From Pseudomonadota bacterium (GTDB taxonomy: Bacteria > Desulfobacterota > Desulfovibrionia > Desulfovibrionales > Desulfovibrionaceae): 24,103 nucleotides of DNA. Shown here piece after piece: positions 1 to 7,270 of this stretch. The stretch is from NCBI GenBank assembly GCA_023399375.1, contig JAEWPX010000017.1:1-24103 (forward strand), written 5' to 3'. Made by a program: the position numbers and the translations under genes. Each line of letters starts with the position of its first letter. The stretch's first letter is position 1. Under the pieces are notes generated by a model. The model had not been told where the DNA came from, ran no database searches, and saw nothing but the letters and a program-made list of their open reading frames with translations.

Positions 1-1
1 C

Positions 2-1315
2 CGCGCCCGTTTCGACGATGCCGACGGCCGGCCGCAGGGCATCGTGGGCGTGGCCACGGACGTAACCGACAGCAAGCTCGTGGAAAAGGCCCTGCGCGAC
101 GAGCAGGACGTGCTGCGGCGCATCCTCGCGGGCATCCGCGCCGGCATTTTCGTCATCGAGCCGAGGGCCATGCGCATCGAGGACGTCAACCCCGTGGCCG
201 AGGAACTGTGCGGCCGCTCGCGCGACGAACTCATCGGCCACACGTGCAAGGATATCGGCTGGCGCTATGCCGACGGCCGGGAGTTTTCGGACTGCATCCT
301 GGCCGAGCGCAACCTGGTCAACGAGGAGATGCGCCTGATGCGTTCGGACGGGCGCATCGTGCCCATCATCAAGACCGTGGTCACGGCCAAGCGGCGCGGC
401 GAGTTGCGCCTGTTCGAGATCGTCTTCGACATCAGCGACCGCAAGGCCCTGGAACGCCAGTTGGCGATCGCGCAAAAGCTCGAATCCGTGGGCGAACTGG
501 CCGCCGGCATCGCCCACGAGATCAACACGCCCACCCAGTACATCGGCGACAACCTGCATTTTCTCTCCACGGCCTTTACCGGGCTCAAGGAGGCCCTGGC
601 CGGGGTCGAGGCCGTGGCCAGACGGCTGGCCGCAGCCTCCGGCGACGCGCAGGCCCTGGCGGACATCGACGCGGCCAGGACCGGCGCGGACGTGGACTTT
701 CTGCTGGAGGAGGCGCCCCACGCCCTGGAGCAGTCCGTGGAGGGCGTGGGCCGGGTCACGGCCATCGTCTCGGCCATGAAGAAGTTCTCCCACCCGGGCG
801 GCGAGGAGAAGACCGCCGTGGACGTCAACGCCGCCGTGGAAAATACCGTCATCGTGGCGAAAAACGAATGGAAATACGTGGCCGACGTGGATCTTGAACT
901 CGACCGGACCCTGCCGCCGGTCATGTGCCTGCCCGGGGACTTCAACCAGGTCCTCCTCAACATTCTCGTCAACGCCGCCCACGCCGTGGGCGAAAAGGTC
1001 AAAGGCACCACGGACAAGGGGCGCATCGTCATCCGCACCGAGGCCGACGGCGATTTCTTCAAGCTCTCCGTGACCGACACCGGCATGGGCATCAGCGAGG
1101 CGAACCGGCCCAAGATTTTCGACCCCTTTTTCACCACCAAAGAGGTGGGCAAGGGCACGGGACAGGGATTGGCCATCACGCACAACATCGTGGTGGCCAA
1201 GCACGGCGGCTCCATCGATTTCGAGAGCGAGCCGGGCGTGGGGACCACGTTCGTCGTGCGCGTGCCTTTCGGCGACGGCGACAGCCGCGCGACGCCCATC
1301 GGAGAAACGTCGTGA
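2..1315 (+). CDS. PAS-domain sensor histidine kinase, 5' end cut by window edge
   Basis: The reading frame is open from base 2, so the true start lies left of the window; a GTG at 44 is not the start because the preceding codons read as the end of a PAS/PAC domain. Numbering from that GTG: PAC tail about 1-10, a second PAS domain about 20-135, then a HisKA dimerisation domain with phospho-acceptor His158 in GIAHEINTP, and a HATPase domain with N-box around 301-310, DTGMGI at 345-350 and the GTGQGLA box near 371. No membrane segment lies in the visible part, so sensing here is probably cytosolic through the PAS domains. The stop overlaps the start of the next gene by 4 bp (GTGA), so the HDOD regulator downstream is the likely phosphotransfer partner. 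The family call is firm; the signal is unknown. Confidence 0.93.
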   Translation, partial: RARFDDADGRPQGIVGVATDVTDSKLVEKALRDEQDVLRRILAGIRAGIFVIEPRAMRIEDVNPVAEELCGRSRDELIGHTCKDIGWRYADGREFSDCILAERNLVNEEMRLMRSDGRIVPIIKTVVTAKRRGELRLFEIVFDISDRKALERQLAIAQKLESVGELAAGIAHEINTPTQYIGDNLHFLSTAFTGLKEALAGVEAVARRLAAASGDAQALADIDAARTGADVDFLLEEAPHALEQSVEGVGRVTAIVSAMKKFSHPGGEEKTAVDVNAAVENTVIVAKNEWKYVADVDLELDRTLPPVMCLPGDFNQVLLNILVNAAHAVGEKVKGTTDKGRIVIRTEADGDFFKLSVTDTGMGISEANRPKIFDPFFTTKEVGKGTGQGLAITHNIVVAKHGGSIDFESEPGVGTTFVVRVPFGDGDSRATPIGETS

Positions 1316-2535
1316 AGACCCGCATTCTGTTCGTCGACGACGAGCCCAACGTGCTTTCGGCCTTGCGGCGCATGTTCCACGACATGCGCGGCGAATGGGA
1401 GATAGCTTTCGCCACGGACGGCCCGTCCGGGCTGGCCATGATCGCGGAGCAACCCTTCGACGTGGTCGTTGCGGACATGCGCATGCCGGGCATGGACGGG
1501 GCCATGTTCCTGCGCGAGGCCCAGGCGGCCAACCCCGGGGCCATCCGCATCGTGCTCTCGGGCCATTCCGACCGCGACATGGTGTTGCAGACCGTGCGCC
1601 CGGCCCACCAGTTCCTGCCCAAGCCCTGCCAGCCGGCGGAACTCAAGGCGGTCATCGCCCGGGGGCTCGCGCTGCGCGAGGTGTTCCTGGACGACCGGGT
1701 GAAAAACGTGGTGGCGAGGCTCGACCGGCTGCCCACGGTGCCGCGCCTGTACGCGGCCTTGCTCGACGCCCTGTCCCGGGAGGAGCCGTCCATACGCGAG
1801 GTGGCCGGGCTCATCGCCCAGGACGTGGGCATGTCCGCCGGTATCCTCAAACTCGTCAATTCGGCCTTTTTCGGCCTGCGCACCCACGTCGCCAGCCCCG
1901 TCCACGCCGTCAACCTCCTGGGCCTCGAGATCGTCAAGGCGCTGGTGCTCGGCATCGGGCTCTTCGACCGCTTCGACAAGGAATCCTTCCGGGATTTCGA
2001 CCTGGAGAAGCTGTGGGGCCACAGCTTCGGCACGGGCCGGCTGGCGCGGGAGATCGCCGAGGTGGAGGGCGCGTCCGCGGCCGAGCGGGAGCACTGCTAC
2101 ATCGCCGGGCTGCTTCATGACGTCGGCAAGCTCGTCATGGCCACCAACTTCCCCGGCGCCTACCGGGAAGTCATCACCGCCTGCCAGGAAGGGCAGGGGA
2201 CGATCCTCGAGATGGAGCAGCGCGTCTTCGGCGCGTCCCACGCCGAGGTCGGAGCCTATCTGCTCGGGTTGTGGGGCGTGGAGGACGCCGTGGTGCGCGC
2301 GGTCTACCTGCACCACGAACCCGGCCGCGACCGCCGCGCGGGGTTTTCGCCGCTTCTGGCCGTGCATGTGGCCAACCGGCTCGAGCACGAACTGGTGATC
2401 ATCCACCGGGGGTACGCCATCAACTCCCTGGACGAGCTGTACCTGGCGGCATCCGGGCTGTCCGACCGGCTGCCGGCGTGGCGCGAGGCCTGCGCGGCGG
2501 TCGTGACCCGCGGCGAGGACGCGCAGGAGGCGTGA
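1312..2535 (+). CDS. Response regulator with receiver and HDOD output domain
   Basis: A 407-residue protein. Receiver about 1-120: acidic pair Asp10/Asp11, phosphorylation site Asp55 in VVVADMRMPG, Ser83, and Lys104 in the FLPKP motif. HDOD domain about 130-340, including an intact HD pair at 269-270 (LLHDVGK); many HDOD proteins have lost this pair. HDOD outputs are non-DNA-binding signalling modules, often tied to cyclic-di-GMP or stress control; whether this one hydrolyses anything is unknown. The start is the GTG at 1312, which overlaps the kinase stop; a GGAGA ribosome-binding site at 1301-1305 supports it. Translational coupling to the kinase marks the two as a cognate pair. A STAS protein follows 72 bases downstream on the same strand. 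Confidence 0.93.
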   Translation: MKTRILFVDDEPNVLSALRRMFHDMRGEWEIAFATDGPSGLAMIAEQPFDVVVADMRMPGMDGAMFLREAQAANPGAIRIVLSGHSDRDMVLQTVRPAHQFLPKPCQPAELKAVIARGLALREVFLDDRVKNVVARLDRLPTVPRLYAALLDALSREEPSIREVAGLIAQDVGMSAGILKLVNSAFFGLRTHVASPVHAVNLLGLEIVKALVLGIGLFDRFDKESFRDFDLEKLWGHSFGTGRLAREIAEVEGASAAEREHCYIAGLLHDVGKLVMATNFPGAYREVITACQEGQGTILEMEQRVFGASHAEVGAYLLGLWGVEDAVVRAVYLHHEPGRDRRAGFSPLLAVHVANRLEHELVIIHRGYAINSLDELYLAASGLSDRLPAWREACAAVVTRGEDAQEA

Positions 2536-2607
2536 CGCCGCGCGGCCTGACGTGTCCCTTTTCCGAAAACCGTCTTGCGTTTTGGGCGAAACCCCGCGAG
2601 GTGTCCG

Positions 2608-2952
2608 ATGGAACTGTCCGTGACCCAGGAAGGCGCGTGCCTGGTGGTGACCGTGCTCGCCGCGGAAGTGGATCATACGGTGAGCGAGGAATTCAAGGAC
2701 GCGGTGCTCATGCGCTACGAGGCCGCCAAGGCCCGGGAACTGATTCTGGACCTCGACCGGGTGACGTTTCTGGACAGCAAGGCCATCGGCGCGATGGTGA
2801 CCATGCGCAAGGCGGCGGTCGGCCGGGGCGGCCGGCTCGGCGTGTGCAACCTGCACCCGCACGTGGAGAAGATCATCCGCGTGGTGACGCTCGGCACCCT
2901 CTTCGAGACGTTCCCCGACCGGGAAACGGCCATGGCGCGGCTGTGCGGCTAA
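2608..2952 (+). CDS. STAS-domain anti-sigma factor antagonist
   Basis: A 114-residue single-domain protein of normal STAS length. The motif FLDSKAIGAM holds Ser57, the position phosphorylated by anti-sigma kinases in SpoIIAA/RsbV-type proteins. Proteins of this family bind an anti-sigma kinase when unphosphorylated and so release a sigma factor or other target. The start is the ATG at 2608, with GAGG at 2598-2601; an in-frame TTG at 2575 lacks such a site. It probably shares a transcript with the HDOD regulator. The next gene converges from the other strand and encodes a SpoIIE-type PP2C phosphatase, the enzyme class that dephosphorylates STAS proteins. The anti-sigma kinase itself is not in the window. 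Family assignment is strong; the partnership is inferred. Confidence 0.9.
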   Translation: MELSVTQEGACLVVTVLAAEVDHTVSEEFKDAVLMRYEAAKARELILDLDRVTFLDSKAIGAMVTMRKAAVGRGGRLGVCNLHPHVEKIIRVVTLGTLFETFPDRETAMARLCG

Positions 2953-2983
2953 GCGCTTGCCGGCGCTACAGCCGGCGCAGCGC
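2953..2983. terminator. Hairpin between convergent STAS and PP2C genes
   Basis: GCCGGC at 2959-2964 pairs with GCCGGC at 2971-2976 across a 6-base loop, and outer GCGC arms (2953-2956 and 2980-2983) extend it past an internal bulge. It sits exactly between the two convergent stops and overlaps the PP2C stop. There is no U-tract on either strand, so termination is only a possibility. Confidence 0.35.
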
Positions 2984-4084
2984 GGTCATGGCCAGGTCGT
3001 CGTGCAGCGTGCCCTTGCAAAAGGGCAGGGCCGCCTCGATGATTTCGCCGATGAGGTCCTTGGGCGAACGGTCCGGCCGCAGCAGGGCGCGCAGGCGCGC
3101 GTCGCCGAAAAATTCGCCCTCGGGCGAGCGCAGTTCCGTCAGGCCGTCGGTGTAGTGGAAAAGCGTTTCGCCGGGACGAAACGGCGTCACCGTCCCGGTC
3201 CATTCGAAATCCGGGATGATGCCGAGCGCCGGGCCGGTGGACACGATCTCGGTCAAACCCCGTTCCCCGATGACGAAGGCCGGGACATGCCCGGCGGAGA
3301 CAGCCTCCAGCACGGGCGCGGCGCGGTCGATGCGGCACAGGACCATGGTCACGAACATGTCCAGGTCGCCGCCTTCGAGCAGGTCGCACAACAGCCTGTT
3401 GAGTCGCGAAACGATCTGGGCCGGGCCGAGCCTGCCTGCCTTGAGCGACAGGAAAAGCCCCTTGCACACGGCCATGAGCATGGCCGCCGAGGCCCCGTGG
3501 CCGGAGATGTCGGCCATGAGCATGTACACGCCCGAGCCGTCGTCCCAGGCCTCGTAGAAATCCCCGCCGACCTGTTCCTGGGCCTGATACACCGCGGCCG
3601 ATGCGAATCCCTCGAAATCCATGTCCTTGGGCAAGAGCTGTCGCTGCACGCAGCCGGCCAGGTAGCGTTCCCGGGAAAAAAGGGCGTTTTGGCTGCGCAG
3701 TTCGCGCCCGAGCTGGGAGACTTTGAGGTGCAGCGCCAGCCGGGCCGCCAGTTCCCCGGGGTGGTATGGCTTGGACACGAAATCGTTGGCCCCGGCCGCC
3801 AGCGCCTCGGCCCATTTGCGGCGGTCGGGCTCGGCCGAAAGCAGCACGATGGGCACGTCGCCAAACCCGGGCAGCTCCCGGATGCGCCGTGTGGCCTCGA
3901 TGCCGTCGGTGCCCGGCATCATGAGGTCGAGCAGGATCATGTCAGGGCGCACCTGCGGCGCGAGCGCCACGGCTTCGGCCCCGTCCTGCGCCTCCACGGT
4001 TTCGTAGCCGAACGTCTCGGCCACGTGCCGCTTGAGCAGTTCGCGAAACAGGGGGTTGTCGTCGGCGATGAGCACGCAGGGCAT
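2966..4084 (-). CDS. Response regulator with SpoIIE-type PP2C serine phosphatase output
   Basis: A 372-residue protein. Receiver about 1-120 with Asp8/Asp9, phosphorylation site Asp53 (LLDLMMPGTDG) and Lys105 (SKPYHPGE). A helical linker follows (about 120-155), then the PP2C/SpoIIE domain about 160-372, with metal-binding signatures VGGDFYE (GGD 173-175), ADISGHG (Asp192), YTDGLTE (Asp313) and HDDLAM (Asp362/363). All metal ligands appear present, so it should be active. RsbU-like enzymes remove phosphate from the Ser of STAS proteins; the convergent STAS gene is the obvious candidate substrate. The start ATG is 8 bases after the mltA stop, so it is probably expressed with mltA. The longer open frame upstream of this ATG overlaps mltA and is not coding. 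Confidence 0.93.
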   Translation of the reverse strand: MPCVLIADDNPLFRELLKRHVAETFGYETVEAQDGAEAVALAPQVRPDMILLDLMMPGTDGIEATRRIRELPGFGDVPIVLLSAEPDRRKWAEALAAGANDFVSKPYHPGELAARLALHLKVSQLGRELRSQNALFSRERYLAGCVQRQLLPKDMDFEGFASAAVYQAQEQVGGDFYEAWDDGSGVYMLMADISGHGASAAMLMAVCKGLFLSLKAGRLGPAQIVSRLNRLLCDLLEGGDLDMFVTMVLCRIDRAAPVLEAVSAGHVPAFVIGERGLTEIVSTGPALGIIPDFEWTGTVTPFRPGETLFHYTDGLTELRSPEGEFFGDARLRALLRPDRSPKDLIGEIIEAALPFCKGTLHDDLAMTALRRL

Positions 4085-4092
4085 GGCGCGGC

Positions 4093-5247
4093 CTAGCGGA
4101 GCATGAGGACGTAGGCCTTGGCCGTGCCCTTCATGAGTCCGGCCTGGTGGGCGGCCTTGGCTCCCGGTCCGAGGTAGAGGTCGAAGTGGTTGCCGCGCAT
4201 GCAGCCCGTGTCCTGGGCCATGACGAAGCCCGTGAAGCGTTCCGGCGCGGGCCCGGGAAAGCCGGGCAGGTCGCCGTCCACGGCGAGCAGGGTGCCGTAG
4301 GGCACGAAACCCGGGTCCACGGCCACGCTGGCGTGGGGCGTGACCGGCACGCCCATGGCCCCCACGGGCGGGCTCTGCGATTCCTTGAAAAAGATGTAGC
4401 TCGGGTTGGACGTCAGGTATTCCCGCATTTCCGAGGGATGCTCCTCGAGGTAGCGCCGGATGCGCTGCATGCTCATCTCTTCCTCGGGAAAGCAGCCGCG
4501 GTTGACCATCACCCGGCCCACGCCCACGTAGCGGTGGCCGTTGTTGCCGCCGAAAAGCGCGTAGACCGTGGATCCGTCCTCGACGAAGCGCAGCTTGCCC
4601 GAGCCCTGGACGTGCAGGAAAAAGACCGCGATGGGGTCCTTGGCCCAGCCGATTTCGAGCCCCCGGCCGCGCAGCGCGCCGTGGTAGTCGATGGCCTCGC
4701 GGCTGTGCTTTTTGGCCAGCGCCCCGGGGTTGCGGTAGATGGGCCAGACGTAGGGGCCGTGGGCGGTGCGCGAAACCTCGATCTCGGGCTCGTAGTAGCC
4801 GGTGAGCAGCGTGTCGGAATCGAGGGGCACCCATTTGAAATATTTGGAAAGAAGCGAAGGGTCGCGGTCGAGTTCGGGCAGGATGCGGCGGAACGTGACC
4901 AGCGTCTGGTTGAGCTGGCCCCAGGTCATGGTCGCGCCGGGACGGTCCACGGCCACGGCTCCGGCGGGCTTGCGGGCGGTGTAGGCGATGGAGCGGTCCA
5001 CGGCCGGGGCCAGGGCGGCGAAGCTCGTGATCTGCTGGCTGGACGGGGAGATGCGCGTGTTCCAGGGGGTGGCCGGCGCGGCTTGGCTCAAAAGCCCGGT
5101 CGGCGGCGGCGTCGGCGCGGCGGCGCGGGGCTTGGGCGTTTCGGGAGCCGGCGTCTCGACGCCGGCGCAGCCGGAAAGGCCGAAAAGGACTGCAAGCACG
5201 CAAAAAAGGACCGCGAAACGCCCGGGAAGCCGCTTGGAACCGTTCAT
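4093..5247 (-). CDS. mltA: Membrane-bound lytic murein transglycosylase A (lipoprotein)
   Basis: A 384-residue protein with a lipoprotein signal peptide ending in the lipobox LSGC (Cys27), so it should be anchored in the outer membrane facing the periplasm. MltA domain features: LLTGYYEPEIEVSRT, a central double-psi barrel region, and the C-terminal 3D motif AQDTGC followed by NHFDLYLG, where the Asp of AQDTG matches the catalytic acid of the family. It cleaves peptidoglycan glycan strands to 1,6-anhydro products. A Pro/Ala-rich linker follows the lipobox. There is no good Shine-Dalgarno sequence before the ATG; a promoter directly upstream predicts transcription starting at or next to the ATG. 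The PP2C regulator follows 8 bases later. Placement beside signalling genes is unexplained. Confidence 0.93.
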   Translation of the reverse strand: MNGSKRLPGRFAVLFCVLAVLFGLSGCAGVETPAPETPKPRAAAPTPPPTGLLSQAAPATPWNTRISPSSQQITSFAALAPAVDRSIAYTARKPAGAVAVDRPGATMTWGQLNQTLVTFRRILPELDRDPSLLSKYFKWVPLDSDTLLTGYYEPEIEVSRTAHGPYVWPIYRNPGALAKKHSREAIDYHGALRGRGLEIGWAKDPIAVFFLHVQGSGKLRFVEDGSTVYALFGGNNGHRYVGVGRVMVNRGCFPEEEMSMQRIRRYLEEHPSEMREYLTSNPSYIFFKESQSPPVGAMGVPVTPHASVAVDPGFVPYGTLLAVDGDLPGFPGPAPERFTGFVMAQDTGCMRGNHFDLYLGPGAKAAHQAGLMKGTAKAYVLMLR

Positions 5248-5253
5248 TTCCGG

Positions 5254-5282
5254 GCTATAGCGCGGGCCGCCGGCGTTGGCAA
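5254..5282 (-). promoter_or_regulatory. Sigma70-type promoter of mltA, predicted leaderless start
   Basis: On the minus strand TTGCCA (5277-5282), a 17-base spacer and TATAGC (5254-5259). Six bases separate the -10 box from the mltA ATG, so the expected +1 coincides with the A of the start codon. That agrees with the missing ribosome-binding site. Confidence 0.5.
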
Positions 5283-5310
5283 CGCGGACGGCCGCATACC
5301 GATTTTCTGT

Positions 5311-5631
5311 TCAATACGACAGGATCTTGTCCGCAATCCGCATCTGGTCATAGAGGAACTGCATGTTGGACAACGAAACCGGCGCTTCGGCTTCCACACC
5401 GTGGATGCCCAGGCATTTCCCTCAGGCGGCGAGCCGGCCTTCGCTGAGGCCGAACAGCTTGGTCTCGGCCGCGATGGGCAGGGCCTCGCTGTCGCCGGCC
5501 AGCAGGTCCACGGCCGGTCCGTTCAGGAAGATGGTGACCTCTTCGCCCTTGTTGAGCAGGAAATTGCCGAGCCGCACGGCGTTCCATTTGATTTCCGGGT
5601 CCGGGCTGGAAAGGATGATCAGTATTTGCAT
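5311..5631 (-). CDS. DsrE-family selenoprotein, Sec encoded by in-frame TGA
   Basis: The ATG at 5629-5631, with AGGAGG 9 bases upstream, opens a frame that meets TGA at 5422-5424 after 69 codons. The same frame stays open for 36 more codons to a TGA at 5311-5313. Across the first TGA the sequence reads EGRLAA-U-GKCLGIHG, and the tail (SNMQFLYDQMRIADKILSY) matches the C-terminal pattern I know from DsrE-like proteins, whose redox motif is Cys-x-x-Cys at this position. Sec thus replaces the first Cys, giving U70-x-x-C73. Total length is 106 residues, normal for the family, whereas 69 would lack the catalytic motif. A hairpin with a GGU apex follows the TGA at the right distance for a bacterial SECIS. 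DsrE-like proteins act in sulfur relay or persulfide redox chemistry in the cytoplasm; the exact substrate is unknown. I regard the pseudogene alternative as unlikely. Confidence 0.88.
5389..5409 (-). promoter_or_regulatory. Candidate bSECIS element for the DsrE-family selenoprotein
   Basis: In the mRNA, GGC-A-UCCAC pairs with GUGGA-A-GCC: 8 base pairs with one A/A mismatch, closed by a GGU loop. The loop lies 21 bases after the UGA. From established knowledge, the E. coli fdhF SECIS carries GGU in its apical loop 18 bases after its UGA. Both the spacing and the loop therefore fit SelB recognition. Confidence 0.75.
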
Positions 5632-5652
5632 TGCCGATGCCTCCTGCCAATT

Positions 5653-5681
5653 TTCATAGAAAATATCTATCGAAAGGACAA
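5653..5681 (-). promoter_or_regulatory. Probable promoter of the DsrE-family selenoprotein gene
   Basis: On the minus strand TTGTCC (5676-5681), a 17-base spacer and TATGAA (5653-5658) lie about 20 bases before the start codon. The surrounding AT-rich patch stands out in GC-rich DNA. A small inverted repeat (ATAGA/TCTAT) overlaps the spacer and could be an operator. Confidence 0.5.
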
Positions 5682-5773
5682 GACGCACCGCGCCGGTGGC
5701 GCAGGGGCGTCGCCGGCGAACTGCTTTCGCATGCGAGGGGAGCCGGCGGAGCCGGCGCGCGGGGTGGCCGCGC

Positions 5774-6145
5774 CTACGGCAGCGGGTGCGTGCGCGCGTA
5801 TTCCAGCAGGTCTTCGTAGATTTGTTGGCAGGTGGCCACGGGCACGTCCGGGGCGCGCATGACCGTGGGGCCGTCCTGGACGAAAAGCGACGCCCAGGGC
5901 TTGGCGGCAAGCTCCTCCCAGGACCCGTGGCGGCCGTAGCTGATGACGCCGCTGACGGACTGCAGGCGCAGCTCGAAGGATTCGTAGCCCATGGGCCCCT
6001 GCAGGGTCTTGGGGCGGCTTTCGTGGAACGGGCCGGCCTGGGCGGAAAAATAGAACCAGCCGCCGATCTGGATGTCGCCGAACCAGCGGTCCCCGTCCTC
6101 AAGACGATCCGACTCCATCAGCAGCGTCCTGAAATCCTCGGCCAT
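5774..6145 (-). CDS. Conserved-looking hypothetical protein
   Basis: A 123-residue protein I do not recognise. It starts at the ATG at 6143-6145, which has an excellent AAGGAGG site; an in-frame start further upstream (6202) would run through that site and is rejected. The protein is soluble-looking, with no signal peptide or membrane segment, and is rich in aromatic residues in the first half (DRWFGDIQIGGWFYFSAQ) with a single Cys near the C-terminus (VATCQQIYEDLLEYA). Codon use is like its neighbours. It lies 53 bases after the phosphatase gene on the same strand and may be the last gene of that operon. No function can be assigned. Confidence 0.8.
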   Translation of the reverse strand: MAEDFRTLLMESDRLEDGDRWFGDIQIGGWFYFSAQAGPFHESRPKTLQGPMGYESFELRLQSVSGVISYGRHGSWEELAAKPWASLFVQDGPTVMRAPDVPVATCQQIYEDLLEYARTHPLP

Positions 6146-6198
6146 GTGACCTCCTTGGCGAGACGTCCGGGGCTTGTAGCCCGGGGGAGCGGGCGCGG

Positions 6199-7266
6199 TC
6201 AACGCCCGGCGTTTCCCGCCTGCGCCAGCATGTACTTAAATACCGCGGACACGTAGCGCCCGGAGACCACGTCGGGCAGGGGGAAGCGGGGCAGGCCAGC
6301 GTCGCCGAGCGAGCCGGCCAGGGCCAGGAACACCTGTCCCGACAAGCGGGAAAGCCCGGGCTCCAGGGTCGTCTCCCACAGCGCCGCCTCGGCCGCAGGG
6401 TCCATGCCCGAGAGCATGCAGGCGATGGGGCGGTGGGCGAAGATCAGGCACACGCCCTCGCGGGAAAGGGGGCACAGCCGCGTCCAGGAGGACAGGCAGT
6501 GCGCGCTGCCCGCGCCGTAGCGCCGGGCGAGGTCTTCCATCTCGTGCGAGGCCGCGGCCGCCTCTTCGATCACGGCCAGTCGTGTTTCGCTGGAAAGGCC
6601 GACGTTGATGCGGTTGCTCACGTGCACGGCCTCGATCAGCGACAGGGACAGGGGCCGACGGCAGCAGCGGGCGTGGTCGCGGCCGCAGCGGGGAAGGTTT
6701 TTCGCGGCCATGCGCGCGGCGGCCACCAGGGCGGCGTAATCGGCCAGGAAGGGATGCAGGTCCACGAGGTGGCCGCATTCCAGGCGCGGCTCGCGGATGG
6801 TGAGCTTGCCCGCCGCCTTGCCGTAGCGGCGGATGGTCCACCACTGGTCGAAGTTCGTGGGCTTGGAGCGCAGGGGCTTGAGGACCCTTGCGGCCAGCTT
6901 GTGCCCCAGGCCCCGGCGCAGCAGGTAGGCGTTTAGGACCGTGCCCGTGCGGCCGATGCCGTGGCGGCAGTGGATGAGCACCTTCTTGCCGAGGTAGATG
7001 GCCTCGTCGAGCCAGGCCAGGGCGGATTCCAGGGCGGCGAGGTCCGGGGCCTGCTCGTCGGCGACAGGCAGGTAGCGGACCTCGAAGCCGGCGGCGGCCT
7101 CGATGTCGTGCAGGTCGCAGAATTCCGCGCACAGGTTGAGGATGGCCGTGATGCCCTGTTCCTTGAGCGACGCGAGCTGTTCGTGGGACATGGGCGCGCC
7201 GCCGACAGCCAGATGGTCCGTGACCCAGGTCAGGGGATAGGCGTGCGCGGCGGGTTTTGCGGTCAT
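6199..7266 (-). CDS. Dual-specificity phosphatase fused to YkgJ-like Cys-cluster domain
   Basis: A 355-residue protein. The N-terminal 1-155 is a cysteine phosphatase of the dual-specificity type: the P-loop HCRHGIGRTG contains nucleophile Cys100 and Arg106, and Asp70 (PVADEQAPD) is in place to be the general acid. These enzymes remove phosphate from Ser/Thr/Tyr or small molecules in the cytoplasm. The C-terminal half carries spaced cysteines (164, 194, 201, 202, 265, 273, 283) in a pattern like YkgJ-family metal-chelating domains, ending with GVCLIFAHRPIACML. The fusion suggests metal or redox control of the phosphatase. It starts 4 bases after the PEP-synthase-like gene stops, so the two are co-translated. 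The phosphatase call is firm; the YkgJ comparison is from pattern only. Confidence 0.88.
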   Translation of the reverse strand: MTAKPAAHAYPLTWVTDHLAVGGAPMSHEQLASLKEQGITAILNLCAEFCDLHDIEAAAGFEVRYLPVADEQAPDLAALESALAWLDEAIYLGKKVLIHCRHGIGRTGTVLNAYLLRRGLGHKLAARVLKPLRSKPTNFDQWWTIRRYGKAAGKLTIREPRLECGHLVDLHPFLADYAALVAAARMAAKNLPRCGRDHARCCRRPLSLSLIEAVHVSNRINVGLSSETRLAVIEEAAAASHEMEDLARRYGAGSAHCLSSWTRLCPLSREGVCLIFAHRPIACMLSGMDPAAEAALWETTLEPGLSRLSGQVFLALAGSLGDAGLPRFPLPDVVSGRYVSAVFKYMLAQAGNAGR

Positions 7267-7270
7267 GGCG

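Noticed and set aside
265..2862. A very long minus-strand open frame (865 codons)
   Set aside because: It is antisense to three well-supported genes and has the Arg/Gly/His/Ala-rich composition of a GC-rich shadow frame, with no recognisable motif.
5422..5631. A complete 69-residue protein, or a pseudogene broken by a stop
   Set aside because: The frame past the TGA keeps family sequence to a normal end, the stop sits exactly at a redox Cys position, and a SECIS-like hairpin follows. Decay would not favour this.
5687..5770. A terminator or repeat element made of GC palindromes between the 5774 gene and the DsrE gene
   Set aside because: Short GCGCC/GGCGC and GCCGGC palindromes are present, but they are common by chance at this GC content and have no U-tract.
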